From Ignatzschineria sp. RMDPL8A (GTDB lineage: Bacteria; Pseudomonadota; Gammaproteobacteria; Cardiobacteriales; Wohlfahrtiimonadaceae): a stretch of DNA of 64,000 bases. Positions within the stretch are counted from its first letter, which is position 1, and every line of letters begins with the position of its first letter. The position numbers and the translations under genes were made by a program. Positions 9,798 through 18,296 of this stretch are shown here, piece after piece. The notes beneath the pieces were generated by a model, which ran no database searches, had not been told where the DNA came from, and saw only the letters and a program-made list of their open reading frames with translations. The DNA is taken from positions 1,178,001 to 1,242,000 of the forward strand of contig NZ_JAPPWA010000002.1 in the NCBI RefSeq assembly GCF_029815055.1, written 5' to 3'.

Positions 9798-10361
9798 ATG
9801 GAAGCCGCGATGCGCAGTTTTGCAGTGAAACTTAATAAAGCGATTAAAGAGGATATGGAGCGCCTATTGCCGCTGATGGAAGGGGAGGCGGTCTATGGGA
9901 TTGCACTCGTGGCGGACTCTTTTTTGGAATCGCTCTATATCGCCATTAATACCGAAGAATCGCTTGCCGCGCTCATGAGTGAAACGGAAGCGAAATATGG
10001 GGAGATCGCGCCGATGGATCGCCTTAAGCTCCGCTGGCAACCGGAAGCGTGGGTCTATAACAGCAGTAATTTGCAATTTCCCGCGATGCTCGAGCTTAAT
10101 CAATTTTTAGTTAATAAAACCGTCGAGGATTTTAACGGCTTTGAGATGCTCTTTTATGAAACGGTTCTCGATGAGATGACTAAACTCGATCGTAATGGCG
10201 TTTTTGGCGAGATGGAGAGAAGGGTCGATCGCATTATTTTTCTCACCATTGAGGGGGATTCCCGCCGCGTGAGTATCGAAAATTTCTTTGCGAGCCAACT
10301 TAATAGCGAAGCACAATTTGCAGAGTTTATGGCGCGTTTTGAGCCAATCCATCAGAAATAA
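9798..10361 (+). CDS. DUF4303 family protein
   Basis: A soluble protein of ~187 aa with the pattern of DUF4303: VYGIALVADSFLESLYIAINTEE near the N-terminus, RLKLRWQPEAWVY in the middle and a C-terminal FFASQLNSEAQFAEFMARF. The function of the family is unknown. The frame is open back to 9708; I chose the ATG at 9798 because AAAGGAGAGAG precedes it, though the spacing is long, and ATG 9810 is possible. It lies between a regulator gene and a convergent ABC operon and gives no clue to its job. Confidence 0.7.
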   Translation: MEAAMRSFAVKLNKAIKEDMERLLPLMEGEAVYGIALVADSFLESLYIAINTEESLAALMSETEAKYGEIAPMDRLKLRWQPEAWVYNSSNLQFPAMLELNQFLVNKTVEDFNGFEMLFYETVLDEMTKLDRNGVFGEMERRVDRIIFLTIEGDSRRVSIENFFASQLNSEAQFAEFMARFEPIHQK

Positions 10362-10410
10362 AATAAGCAATAAACCAAACAATAAAACGGGCGTAAAGCA
10401 GGCAAGAAAC

Positions 10411-10457
10411 AACCTGCAGGAACTTCTTAATATAGGGAAGTACACTGCAGGTTTTTT
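10411..10457 (+). terminator. Terminator after DUF4303 gene
   Basis: AACCTGCAG pairs with CTGCAGGTT, with inner pairing AACTTC/GAAGT, followed by TTTTTT. Confidence 0.75.
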
Positions 10458-10489
10458 ATACCTCAATATTTTATATTGATTACGACCAT

Positions 10490-11179
10490 TTAGCGTTGCG
10501 GTCCTAAATAGGCCAACCAGCGTTTTTCGCACTTTCTAAAGATAAAGACGAGCACAAACGTGATGGCGATATAGAGTGCTGCCGCAATTAAAAACGGGGT
10601 AAATACCGCAAAGGTTTGGTAATGCACCTGTTTCGCAAATCCTAAAATATCCACTAGCGTGATGGCAGACGCTTGCGCTGTTCCGTGCAGCATAAAGATC
10701 ACCTCGTTCCCATAAGCGGGAAGGGCGCGTCTAAATCCTGATGGGAAAATAATGCGGCGAAAGAGCGTGAATTTGCTCATACCAAAAGCCATTCCGGCCT
10801 CGATCTCCCCTTTAGGAGTGTTTTTAATCGAGCCTTTAAAAATCTCTAAGGAATAGGCGGCGGTATTGAGCGAAAACGCCACAAGCGCACATGCATACGG
10901 CTCACTTAAAATATTATCCCAGAGCCATTCAATATCGCGAATCGCTTCAAACTGCCCAAGCCCAAAGTAGAGAATATAGATCTGGACAAGAAGTGGCGTG
11001 CCGCGGAAAAAATAGCTGTAGGCATCAATTGGCAGATGAATCCATTTGCGTTTTGAGAGCGCTAAAATCGAGAGCGGTACCGCAAGTAAGAGGCCGGCAA
11101 TCGATGAGATAAAGGTGAGCTGAATGGTGAGCCATATGGCCTCTAAAAGCTCCGGAAAACGGTCAATCATCGTACTCAT
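10490..11179 (-). CDS. hisM: HisM-like polar amino acid ABC permease
   Basis: A 229-aa inner-membrane permease of the His/Glu/Gln/Arg ABC family with about five TM helices. The sequence closely follows HisM: TYFFRGTPLLVQ-type stretch near residue 55, the EAA loop GEIEAGMAFGMSKFTLFRRIIFPSGFRRALP near residue 125, and the end CEKRWLAYL. Its start overlaps the end of hisQ by 4 bp (ATGA), so translation is coupled. The usual binding protein (HisJ) and ATPase (HisP) are not encoded next to it. Confidence 0.87.
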   Translation of the reverse strand: MSTMIDRFPELLEAIWLTIQLTFISSIAGLLLAVPLSILALSKRKWIHLPIDAYSYFFRGTPLLVQIYILYFGLGQFEAIRDIEWLWDNILSEPYACALVAFSLNTAAYSLEIFKGSIKNTPKGEIEAGMAFGMSKFTLFRRIIFPSGFRRALPAYGNEVIFMLHGTAQASAITLVDILGFAKQVHYQTFAVFTPFLIAAALYIAITFVLVFIFRKCEKRWLAYLGPQR

Positions 11180-11871
11180 ATCGACACCTCTGTACTAAAT
11201 CCGAGGCTGTAACGGCGCTCTAAAAAGCGAATCACTAAGATCGATAGGCTCGTGAAAAGGAGGAATCCGATGCTCGCTACCATATAAAAGTTAAAGGTCA
11301 AACGCGTCGCTTTCCCCGCATTATTGGCCATAAAGACAAGATCTTGCAGCCCAATGAGTGAAACGAGTGCGGTTGTTTTAAGAAGTACCAGCCAGTTATT
11401 GCTTAAGCCCGGCAGTGCAAAACGCATCGCTTGAGGGAATAAAATGCGGCGGTAGATATGGTTTTTAGGCATACCGAGTGCGACAGAGGCTTCCACTTGG
11501 CCTTTTGGAACGGCTAAAATCGCCCCACGAAACGTTTCGGTAATAAAAGCGCCGAAATAAAAGCCGATCGTAATCACGCCCGAAATAAAGGGGGTGAGAA
11601 AAATATTTTTCGTGCCGATCAGCCCCGTAATCCAGTTTAACAACTCCTGAATCCCGTAAAAGAAGAGGAAAATTAGCACAAGATCCGGAATGCCGCGAAT
11701 GATCGTGGTGTAACTGCTAATGGTAAAACGAAGCGTTTTTGATTGACTAAAGGAGAGAAATGCTGCCCCTAAACCAAAAAAAAGTGCTGCCAAAAACGAG
11801 GTAATGCCGAGGGTGATGGTAAGGAAAAACCCCTCGAGTAACGAGGGGGAATATTCAATAATTTCGTTCAT
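11176..11871 (-). CDS. hisQ: HisQ-like polar amino acid ABC permease
   Basis: A 231-aa inner-membrane permease, partner of HisM. It shows the HisQ-like sequence TTIIRGIPDLVLIFLFFYGIQ near residue 55, the EAA loop with VEASVALGMPKNHIYRRILFPQAMRFALPG, and the end LERRYSLGF. The gene starts 6 bp after the glnS stop and overlaps hisM, so glnS-hisQ-hisM look like a single operon. The likely substrates are basic amino acids or histidine, but glutamine cannot be excluded given the link to glnS. Confidence 0.87.
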   Translation of the reverse strand: MNEIIEYSPSLLEGFFLTITLGITSFLAALFFGLGAAFLSFSQSKTLRFTISSYTTIIRGIPDLVLIFLFFYGIQELLNWITGLIGTKNIFLTPFISGVITIGFYFGAFITETFRGAILAVPKGQVEASVALGMPKNHIYRRILFPQAMRFALPGLSNNWLVLLKTTALVSLIGLQDLVFMANNAGKATRLTFNFYMVASIGFLLFTSLSILVIRFLERRYSLGFSTEVSI

Positions 11872-11877
11872 CCAGAC

Positions 11878-13527
11878 TTATTCTCCGAAACTATCTTTAA
11901 GCGTCACAATGCGGTTAAAGACAAGTGCGTCACCGGCTTTTGAGTCACGGGTGAAGTAAGCAATGCGCTCAAATTGATACGGAACTTGTGCTTCTGATTT
12001 GGCAAGCTCAGGTTCAACTTTCGCTGTTTTCACCACTAATGAATCATCGGCGATGTAGTCGAGCATATCGCCCTCTTCACCAGCAGGATTGGTCACCGTA
12101 AAGAGACGGTTATATTCGTTGATCGTCGCATCAACGGCGGTTTTGCAAGTAACCCATTGGATTACGCCGCGCGCTTTAACGCCTTCAACATTTTTACCAA
12201 GCGAACCGGGAACGATTTCAGCGATCACCTCGATCACCTCACCATTTTCGTCTTTCACAACGTCTGTGGCTTTAATGATATAGGCACCGCGTAGACGAGT
12301 ATATTTGCCTAAGACTAAGCGTTTGTAGTGTTTGTTCGCTTCTTCTCTAAAGTCCGCGCGCTCAATGAAAATCTCATTACTAAAGAGGATCTCACGGCGG
12401 CCGCGCTCTTCTTGTTGCGGGTGATTCGGAACGCTCACCATTTCGTCCGCCTCAACGTTGGTTAAGGTGACTTTGATGGGATCCATAACCGCCATGCGGC
12501 GATCGGCTTGTTCATTTAATACATCGCGCATTGCTTGATCGAGCTGTTGCACTTCGATGTAGTTTTCCGATTTAGTCACCCCAATGCGATCACAGAAAAG
12601 ATGAAGCGCTTCAGGAGGGCAGCCGCGGCGACGTAATCCTGCGATGGTTGGCATGCGAGGATCGTCCCAGCCATCCACATGACCTTCAGCTACGAGCTGG
12701 GTTAAACGGCGTTTTGAGGTCACGGTATACTCTAAGTTTAAGCGTGAAAACTCATATTGATGCGGGGTATGCTCAACGCCGCAATGCTCCACAAACCAAT
12801 CATATAAAACGCGGTGATCTTCAAATTCAAGCGTACAAATCGAGTGGGTAATGCCTTCAAATGCATCGCTTAAGCTGTGCGCGAAGTCATACATCGGATA
12901 GATGCACCATTTGTTGCCGGTTTGGTGATGATCTTCATGGCGAATACGATAGATCGCAGGGTCACGCAGATTCATGTTGGGTGCGCTCATATCGATCTTG
13001 GCACGTAAAATTTTAGCGCCGTCTTCAAATTCGCCGTTACGCATACGCTCAAACAGATCGAGGTTTTCTTCAATCGAACGTTCACGATAGGGGGAGTTTT
13101 TGCCCGGTTCAGTTAAGGTTCCGCGCATTGCACGAAGCTCGTCCGCACTGCTGTCATCAACATAGGCTAGCCCTTTTTTAATGAGGGTGACCGCCGCGTC
13201 ATAAAACTTCTCAAAATAATCGGATGCATAGAATAGATTGTCCCACTTAAAGCCAAGCCACTCCACGTCCTTTTTGATCGACTCAACAAACTCGATCTCT
13301 TCTTTCGTTGGGTTGGTGTCGTCAAAACGAAGGTTGCATTTTCCACCGTAATCGCGCGCAATTCCGAAGTTTAAACAGATCGATTTCGCGTGACCAATGT
13401 GTAGATAGCCATTCGGTTCAGGGGGGAAACGGGTGTGGATATCAGAGGGTTGCTGGTATTTTCCACTAGCTAAATCCTGATCAATAATTTGACGAATAAA
13501 ATTAGTGCGAATGGTACTTTCTGACAT
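11878..13527 (-). CDS. glnS: Glutaminyl-tRNA synthetase
   Basis: Class I synthetase that charges tRNA-Gln. The 549 aa match the family length (E. coli 554). The HIGH motif is in [21 protein letters not shown] (residues ~34-54) and the second signature is VTSKRRL near residue 270. The C-terminal anticodon-binding beta-barrels are complete. First gene of an apparent operon with hisQ and hisM, an unusual arrangement. Confidence 0.97.
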   Translation of the reverse strand: MSESTIRTNFIRQIIDQDLASGKYQQPSDIHTRFPPEPNGYLHIGHAKSICLNFGIARDYGGKCNLRFDDTNPTKEEIEFVESIKKDVEWLGFKWDNLFYASDYFEKFYDAAVTLIKKGLAYVDDSSADELRAMRGTLTEPGKNSPYRERSIEENLDLFERMRNGEFEDGAKILRAKIDMSAPNMNLRDPAIYRIRHEDHHQTGNKWCIYPMYDFAHSLSDAFEGITHSICTLEFEDHRVLYDWFVEHCGVEHTPHQYEFSRLNLEYTVTSKRRLTQLVAEGHVDGWDDPRMPTIAGLRRRGCPPEALHLFCDRIGVTKSENYIEVQQLDQAMRDVLNEQADRRMAVMDPIKVTLTNVEADEMVSVPNHPQQEERGRREILFSNEIFIERADFREEANKHYKRLVLGKYTRLRGAYIIKATDVVKDENGEVIEVIAEIVPGSLGKNVEGVKARGVIQWVTCKTAVDATINEYNRLFTVTNPAGEEGDMLDYIADDSLVVKTAKVEPELAKSEAQVPYQFERIAYFTRDSKAGDALVFNRIVTLKDSFGE

Positions 13528-13593
13528 ATCTATTCTGGCCTTTCTGATAGTGTAAATTTATAAATTCAAAGTTTGATATTTTATCATAGAAAA

Positions 13594-13622
13594 CGCGTGA
13601 TTTCGACTGATTGAGATCACGC
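13594..13622 (-). terminator. Terminator between znuA-like gene and glnS
   Basis: GCGTGAT/ATCACGC stem with a ~15-nt loop and a short T-run on either strand. It lies after the stop of the metal-binding protein gene. Confidence 0.6.
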
Positions 13623-13656
13623 ATTTTTACGCTAAGCTATCTTGTTTGATGGTAAG

Positions 13657-14613
13657 CTAATCGATTGAGTTTAACATGGTTTCCACATTGCGTTTGAAGA
13701 GCTTGATATAGCTATTGGCTGTATCATCTTTGGTGAGCGCATCAGAATAGAGGATGCCGCCGTTTTTGAGCTTGAGATCCTCCATCAGATTTTTAAGAAG
13801 GCGCGAGGCTTCAATGTTTTCAAAAAAGAGCGTGGTGATATTGTTCTTTTTAATAAGCGTCATCGTTTCCGCCAAATCACCGGCAGAGGGTTCGCCCGCA
13901 AAATGGGAATTCATTAAGGTGTGGAAATGCACGCCATATTCATGCTCAAAATATTGGAAACTATTGTGCAAAATAAGGAAGTGGGGCGCTCTGTTTGATT
14001 TGGCCTTAAGACTGTCGCGCGTCCATTTATCAAGGGCTAAAAGCTCTTTTTGATAATCTTCGAAATTGGCCTCGTAGTGGGCTTTCCCTTCAGGGTCTAG
14101 GGCGATGAGCTCCTGTTTAATGGCATCAGCCATCTTGATCACATTGAGCGGGCTTTGCCAGATATGTGGGTCAAATTCGCCATGCTCATGGTCGTGATTC
14201 TCGTGATCGTGAGCTGTATGGCCATCGTGATCATCGTGGTGTCCTGAATGGTCGTGGTCGTGATGATGATTGGGGTCGGCAGGAAGTGGAGCGATGGCAG
14301 TGCTCACGTCTAGTAGCGCACCATTAAAACCAGAAGCATCGACGGTGCGGGTTAACCAACCTTCAAAGTGAAGCCCGTTAATAATGAAAAGATCGGCTTT
14401 TTTAAGATCGATAAAATCGTAGGGCGTTGGCTCATAGGTGTGGGCATTTTGATTGGCACCAATGATGGCCTTGCTCTGAATGCGCTCACCGCCGATGGTT
14501 TCGGTAATATCATTTAAGATGGAAAAACTGGTGATCACATTGAGCTTTTTCGCAAGGGCGGGCGACAATGTGAGTAGGCATAGGGTGGAAAATAGCGCTA
14601 TCAATCGCTTCAT
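13657..14613 (-). CDS. Zinc/manganese ABC substrate-binding protein (ZnuA-like)
   Basis: A periplasmic cluster A-I metal-binding protein of 318 aa with an N-terminal signal peptide (ends near residue 21). Metal ligands are visible: His in NAHTYEPTPYD (~60), His in FDPHIW (~152) and His in ILHNSFQYFEHEYG (~218). A long His/Asp-rich loop (~residues 115-147) is typical of zinc-type ZnuA proteins. No permease or ATPase gene is next to it, so it is an orphan in this window. A palindrome at 14667-14690 is a likely metalloregulator site. Manganese rather than zinc cannot be excluded. Confidence 0.85.
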   Translation of the reverse strand: MKRLIALFSTLCLLTLSPALAKKLNVITSFSILNDITETIGGERIQSKAIIGANQNAHTYEPTPYDFIDLKKADLFIINGLHFEGWLTRTVDASGFNGALLDVSTAIAPLPADPNHHHDHDHSGHHDDHDGHTAHDHENHDHEHGEFDPHIWQSPLNVIKMADAIKQELIALDPEGKAHYEANFEDYQKELLALDKWTRDSLKAKSNRAPHFLILHNSFQYFEHEYGVHFHTLMNSHFAGEPSAGDLAETMTLIKKNNITTLFFENIEASRLLKNLMEDLKLKNGGILYSDALTKDDTANSYIKLFKRNVETMLNSID

Positions 14614-14666
14614 GGGACTGATCTCCTTAAGGGGTTATTCTATCAAAAGTTTATTTTGTATTGCTT

Positions 14667-14690
14667 AATTGACTACATATGTAGACAATT
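14667..14690. promoter_or_regulatory. 24-bp palindrome, candidate metalloregulator operator
   Basis: AATTG-A-CTACATATGTAG-A-CAATT is a near-perfect dyad, broken only by an A/A pair. It lies 53 bp upstream of the metal-binding protein gene, in the promoter zone. It does not match the Zur or Fur consensus that I know; an MntR/DtxR-type or other repressor is a guess. Confidence 0.55.
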
Positions 14691-14745
14691 GAGTTAATAG
14701 ACATTATAGCCTGAAGTGATCGAATCTGCTGAAAATATCTTAGAA

Positions 14746-15522
14746 TTAGCCTCGAATGAGTTGAATCAGCGGGTTTGTTGGGTCGAGCAGCAGTTTAATC
14801 GCCATGATGGTACTTAAGATAATAAGAAGGGGTTTAATTAATCGTGCGCCAAAGCGAACCGCAAAGCGGCTACCAATCTGCGCGCCGACAAATGCGCCCA
14901 CCGCCATGCAGAGCGCAATCACAAAATAGGCGTTGCCGTGAAATAAAAAGACAAGAAGCGAGCCTAAATTACAGGAGAAATTGGCAAGTTTTGTGTAGGC
15001 ATTGGCGCTCAATAAGCCATGACCTTGAAGGGCGACAAACGCGACGATATAAAACGACCCTGTTCCCGGACCAAAAACGCCATCGTAAAAACCAATGAGT
15101 GGCACAAAGGTGAAGAGAAACAGCAGGCGTGGCATTTTGGGTTTCCGCTCAACGTCAGTAAATTTGGGCGAAAAGATAAAATAGGTTGCGATCACTAGAA
15201 GTAGGATCGGGGCAGCGGCTTTCAAATATTCTTGTGGAATTTGGCTAATGAGATTGGCACCGAGCATTCCGCCACTAAAGGCAAGGAGTGCAATGGGCCC
15301 CCCTTTTTTCCAATTGATCAGTTTACGGCGTGCAAAAGCGGCCGTTGCGGAGAAGGAGCCGGCCGTTGCTTGGAGTTTATTGGTGGCGATGGCGTTAATT
15401 GGCGGGAGTCCTGCAATCATAAGGGCAGGAAGGGTGAGTAATCCGCCTCCGCCCGCAATGGCATCGATGGTTCCGGCAATCATTGCGACAAGGGTGAGTA
15501 GGGCGATAATATCCGCTTCCAT
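14746..15522 (-). CDS. TSUP (TauE/SafE/YfcA) family membrane transporter
   Basis: About 258 aa with eight hydrophobic segments. The N-terminal GTIDAIAGGGGLLTLPALM and central GFYDGVFGPGTGSFYIVAFV repeats are the hallmark of the TSUP family, which exports sulfite and organosulfonates or other small anions. I chose the ATG at 15522 (behind AAAAAAGGA) over an upstream TTG at 15564. It is transcribed away from ubiC. The substrate is unknown. Confidence 0.85.
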   Translation of the reverse strand: MEADIIALLTLVAMIAGTIDAIAGGGGLLTLPALMIAGLPPINAIATNKLQATAGSFSATAAFARRKLINWKKGGPIALLAFSGGMLGANLISQIPQEYLKAAAPILLLVIATYFIFSPKFTDVERKPKMPRLLFLFTFVPLIGFYDGVFGPGTGSFYIVAFVALQGHGLLSANAYTKLANFSCNLGSLLVFLFHGNAYFVIALCMAVGAFVGAQIGSRFAVRFGARLIKPLLIILSTIMAIKLLLDPTNPLIQLIRG

Positions 15523-15654
15523 AGGATCCTTTTTTGAGGTGTCTGAGTTATTGTTATAAGACAAGATTCGGCGTAAAGGTACGGATCTCGTTGAGGAGTA
15601 AGACCGTTCTGCGTTACACTATACCCCATCATTTTTAGAGAAGGAAGAGGCGTT

Positions 15655-16269
15655 ATGGCGAATTTATCGGAGTGGCGAGATGGGCTAAAATCGATCTACG
15701 ATCGGGAGCCACATTTTAAAGTACTCGATCCACTATTGTGCATCCAATCGTTAACGGCAGGATTGAAATCGCTCGGCGCTGACTTTTCCGTTTCCTTGTT
15801 ATTTTTAGGTAATCGCCAAATTGAAGCGCTCGGCGATCCGCGATTTAATGCATTGTCTGATCATTATCTCTTTAGCCGAGAGGTCTTTTTGCTTCTTAAT
15901 GGAACTCCGGTTGTATGGGCGCAGAGTCTTTGTCAAGGAATGCCCTCCTCCCTTGAAAAAGGGCGGGTGAATGAGTCGCGCTGGCTTGAAATTCTCGATT
16001 GCGGAACGGAACCGCTCGGGCATAAACTCTTTGATGGTTCGCTCCCGATTACACGTACCCCGTTTGAATATGCGGTGGTGAAAAATCCGCCCACGTTTGC
16101 GTGGGGAATGGAGGTTCAAGATCATTCTGATCATGCTCTCGATGTTCCAACCGTTATTGCGCGCCGTTCGATATTTGATTGGGCTGGCGATGGATTGGAA
16201 TTGACGGAATATTATCTCCCTGCACTCTTTGAGTTTATCGGCGAAAAATCGATTGAGCGTGCTGTATGA
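15655..16269 (+). CDS. ubiC: Chorismate--pyruvate lyase
   Basis: A 204-aa cytoplasmic enzyme that releases pyruvate from chorismate to give 4-hydroxybenzoate, the first ubiquinone precursor. Conserved features are the central REVFLLLNGTPVVWAQS (residues ~79-95), the LGHKLF stretch near residue 122 and the C-terminal IARRSIFDW...LTEYYLP. Sequence identity to E. coli UbiC looks low, but the order of motifs and the length fit. AGAAGGAAGAGG precedes the ATG. It overlaps the following DUF456 gene by 4 bp. No ubiA is present here. Confidence 0.82.
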   Translation: MANLSEWRDGLKSIYDREPHFKVLDPLLCIQSLTAGLKSLGADFSVSLLFLGNRQIEALGDPRFNALSDHYLFSREVFLLLNGTPVVWAQSLCQGMPSSLEKGRVNESRWLEILDCGTEPLGHKLFDGSLPITRTPFEYAVVKNPPTFAWGMEVQDHSDHALDVPTVIARRSIFDWAGDGLELTEYYLPALFEFIGEKSIERAV

Positions 16270-16838
16270 CGATTCTCTTTGCGCTTTTAGCGCTCGTATT
16301 GATTGTGATCGGCGCACTTGGATCGGTCTTCCCGATTTTGCCGGGGCTTCCTTTGATGTTTGTGGGGTATTGGTGGCTCGCCTATCTCGATGGATTTACG
16401 CGCATGTCGCTTGTAAGCGTGATCGTTGTCGGTGTGATCGCCGGAATTGGCTCTGTGATCGATTATTTAGCGACGGCCTATGGCGCAAAACTTACCGGAT
16501 CGGGGCGAAAAGGCATTTGGCTTTCGATGTTAGGCTCGATTGTGGGATTGTTAGTTGCGTCGATTTTAGGCATGGTGATCGGACTTGTGCTCGGGGCAAT
16601 GCTCGGTGAAATTTTAGATCGGAAAGATCTCTACAACGCGGGAAAGGTTGGATTAGGTGCTTTTTTAGGCTTTGCAGTGGGGCTTGTGATTCGCGTGATT
16701 TTCTCCATTTTGATCTTAATCTATGCGGTAATCCAAACCATTAAGATGATCGCAAGTGGGGTGGAGGGCATGGAGATCAATTGGGCGTGGGTGAAAACGC
16801 TAGCGGTTTCGCTCTGGAAGCTTGTGGGTGGGGGATAG
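16266..16838 (+). CDS. DUF456 membrane protein
   Basis: A 190-aa protein with about five hydrophobic segments and Gly-rich helices (VGLLVASILGMVIGLVLGAM), characteristic of DUF456. The early stretch FPILPGLPLMFVGYW is typical. The function is unknown. The start codon overlaps the ubiC stop (ATGA), so translation is coupled to ubiC. Confidence 0.8.
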   Translation: MTILFALLALVLIVIGALGSVFPILPGLPLMFVGYWWLAYLDGFTRMSLVSVIVVGVIAGIGSVIDYLATAYGAKLTGSGRKGIWLSMLGSIVGLLVASILGMVIGLVLGAMLGEILDRKDLYNAGKVGLGAFLGFAVGLVIRVIFSILILIYAVIQTIKMIASGVEGMEINWAWVKTLAVSLWKLVGGG

Positions 16839-16884
16839 GAAGAGGTACGTTACCAGTTTTTAAATAAAACTTGAGGCAAAGAAA

Positions 16885-16912
16885 AAGCACTGACTCGTTT
16901 GAATCAGTGCTT
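16885..16912 (-). terminator. Terminator of tRNA-Asp unit
   Basis: AAGCACTGA/TCAGTGCTT stem followed by TTTTCTTT on the minus strand, directly after the tRNA-Asp gene. Confidence 0.8.
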
Positions 16913-16918
16913 CTTATG

Positions 16919-16996
16919 TGGCGGAACGGACGGGACTCGAACCCGCGACCCCCTGCGTGACAGGCAGGTATTCTAAACCAACTGAACTACCGCTCC
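16919..16996 (-). tRNA. tRNA-Asp (GTC), copy 1
   Basis: Minus strand 5' GGAGCGG acceptor pairs with CCGTTCC; the anticodon loop CTGTCAC gives anticodon GTC; the T arm holds GGGTTCGAGTCCC; CCA is encoded. It is 78 nt, one more D-loop base than E. coli tRNA-Asp. It is identical to copy 2 over its full length. Confidence 0.97.
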
Positions 16997-17027
16997 TAAT
17001 TTGCTATTGCTAGCGTCTAGGTGAAGT

Positions 17028-17055
17028 ATTATACTAAAGTAAATTTAATTGTCTA
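17028..17055 (-). promoter_or_regulatory. Promoter of tRNA-Asp copy 1
   Basis: On the minus strand TAGACA and TATAAT are spaced 16 bp, ending about 31 bp before the tRNA. Confidence 0.55.
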
Positions 17056-17150
17056 GCATAATTTTTGTTCAATCTTAACTGCTTCACCTAACTCAACTAA
17101 GATTGTTTGCGTATTTGATCTTATAAATGTAATCAAACATACGTTAAAAC

Positions 17151-17228
17151 TGGCGGAACGGACGGGACTCGAACCCGCGACCCCCTGCGTGACAGGCAGG
17201 TATTCTAAACCAACTGAACTACCGCTCC
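17151..17228 (-). tRNA. tRNA-Asp (GTC), copy 2
   Basis: Sequence identical to the copy at 16919-16996, 154 bp upstream on the same strand, with CCA encoded. The spacer contains its own promoter-like TATAAT for the next copy and an AATCTTA/TAAGATT hairpin near 17070-17105, so the two may be separate transcripts. A TATAAT (minus strand, 17267-17272) with ATGACA lies upstream of this copy. Confidence 0.97.
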
Positions 17229-17440
17229 TAAGTTTTGTTTCTCGTTGTTGCCAACTGAGGATTCGTATTATACAAAGAAAAAAACATTTGTCATCTTTTT
17301 TTATTAAATTGGCTAACAATGGCGCACCGGCGATCATAAATGAACGAGTTAGACGGGAAAAACTCTCGTGTTGCGTGCGAGCCGTGCTACTATAAATGCA
17401 GTTAAATTTATCACACTCAACATTGCGAGGTACGATTGAG

Positions 17441-18166
17441 ATGGCCAAATTACGACAATTGATGATGCTCAGCGCGCTTTTACTGGTAGGAAAGATCGGG
17501 ATTGCCGATTCGCTAACTATCGAGCCGATTTCAGCTGAACGAGAGATTCGCGCGGTGCTCGATATGGAGTCTAATCGTTTTGCCATCGTCGGCGGTTGCA
17601 ATACCTTTACCGGTTCGATGTATCTTAAAGAGCACGATATTTTTCGTACCAATCCCCACCGTTTAGCCGTAACTAAGATGGCGTGTGAGGTGGAGATGGA
17701 AGGGCTCGATCAAAAAGTGCGCTCCTTTTTACGCAATAAACCGAAGATGGTGCGAAAGGGCGATGCGCTCTATCTCGTTGGAAATATTCGTGGCGAGTCT
17801 GAGAGCCGTTACATTCCGGTAGAGCTTGATAAGGGCGCGTTTAGAGATATTGAGGCGCTTGAATATGATACGACGTTTCTCTATGTTTCCGGTAAACCGG
17901 CGGTCTGTAAGTTAGGAACGACAGAATCGGGCGAAACCTGCCTGCTCGTTCGTAAAAAACCGGAGGATCAGTGGGAGATCTATAAAGGGGAGATTGAAGG
18001 ATTTACTCCCAATGAGAATATCGATTATCGTCTCCGCTTAAAAGCTTATCCCCGTGCAGATGGTGAAACGCGTCTCGTCCTTGATATGATTGTCGAACAG
18101 GTGTCGATCGATACCAAAGAGGAGCTCGATGAAGCAGGGATCGATGCGGAAGGGCTCGAGCCGTAA
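17441..18166 (+). CDS. META + DUF4377 domain envelope protein
   Basis: A protein of ~241 aa with an N-terminal signal peptide (to about residue 22). The first half is a META/HslJ-like domain (FAIVGGCNTFTGSMYL...LAVTKMACEVEMEGLDQ), the second resembles DUF4377 (RLRLKAYPRADGETRLVLDMIVEQVSID). HslJ-type proteins are envelope stress or heat-shock-linked; the role here is unknown. The frame is open back to 17396, but the start at 17441 gives a clean signal peptide. Confidence 0.75.
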   Translation: MAKLRQLMMLSALLLVGKIGIADSLTIEPISAEREIRAVLDMESNRFAIVGGCNTFTGSMYLKEHDIFRTNPHRLAVTKMACEVEMEGLDQKVRSFLRNKPKMVRKGDALYLVGNIRGESESRYIPVELDKGAFRDIEALEYDTTFLYVSGKPAVCKLGTTESGETCLLVRKKPEDQWEIYKGEIEGFTPNENIDYRLRLKAYPRADGETRLVLDMIVEQVSIDTKEELDEAGIDAEGLEP

Positions 18167-18215
18167 CCGATAGCGGTTACTGATAGAGACTCATAAATTA
18201 CCGGAATAGATAATA

Positions 18216-18250
18216 AAAAACGCGAGGATCGTAGGATGGCTCGCGTTTTT
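18216..18250. terminator. Bidirectional terminator
   Basis: AAAAACGCGAG/CTCGCGTTTTT stem with T-runs on both strands, between the convergent META-domain gene and corA. Confidence 0.8.
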
Positions 18251-18296
18251 GTCTTAGCTCGTCTTATATATATCTATATATGGGTAGATAAAAAGA

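Noticed and set aside
17053-17652. 199-codon minus-strand frame across tRNA-Asp copy 2
   Set aside because: It runs through a tRNA gene and through the start of the META-domain gene in antisense and has no domain.
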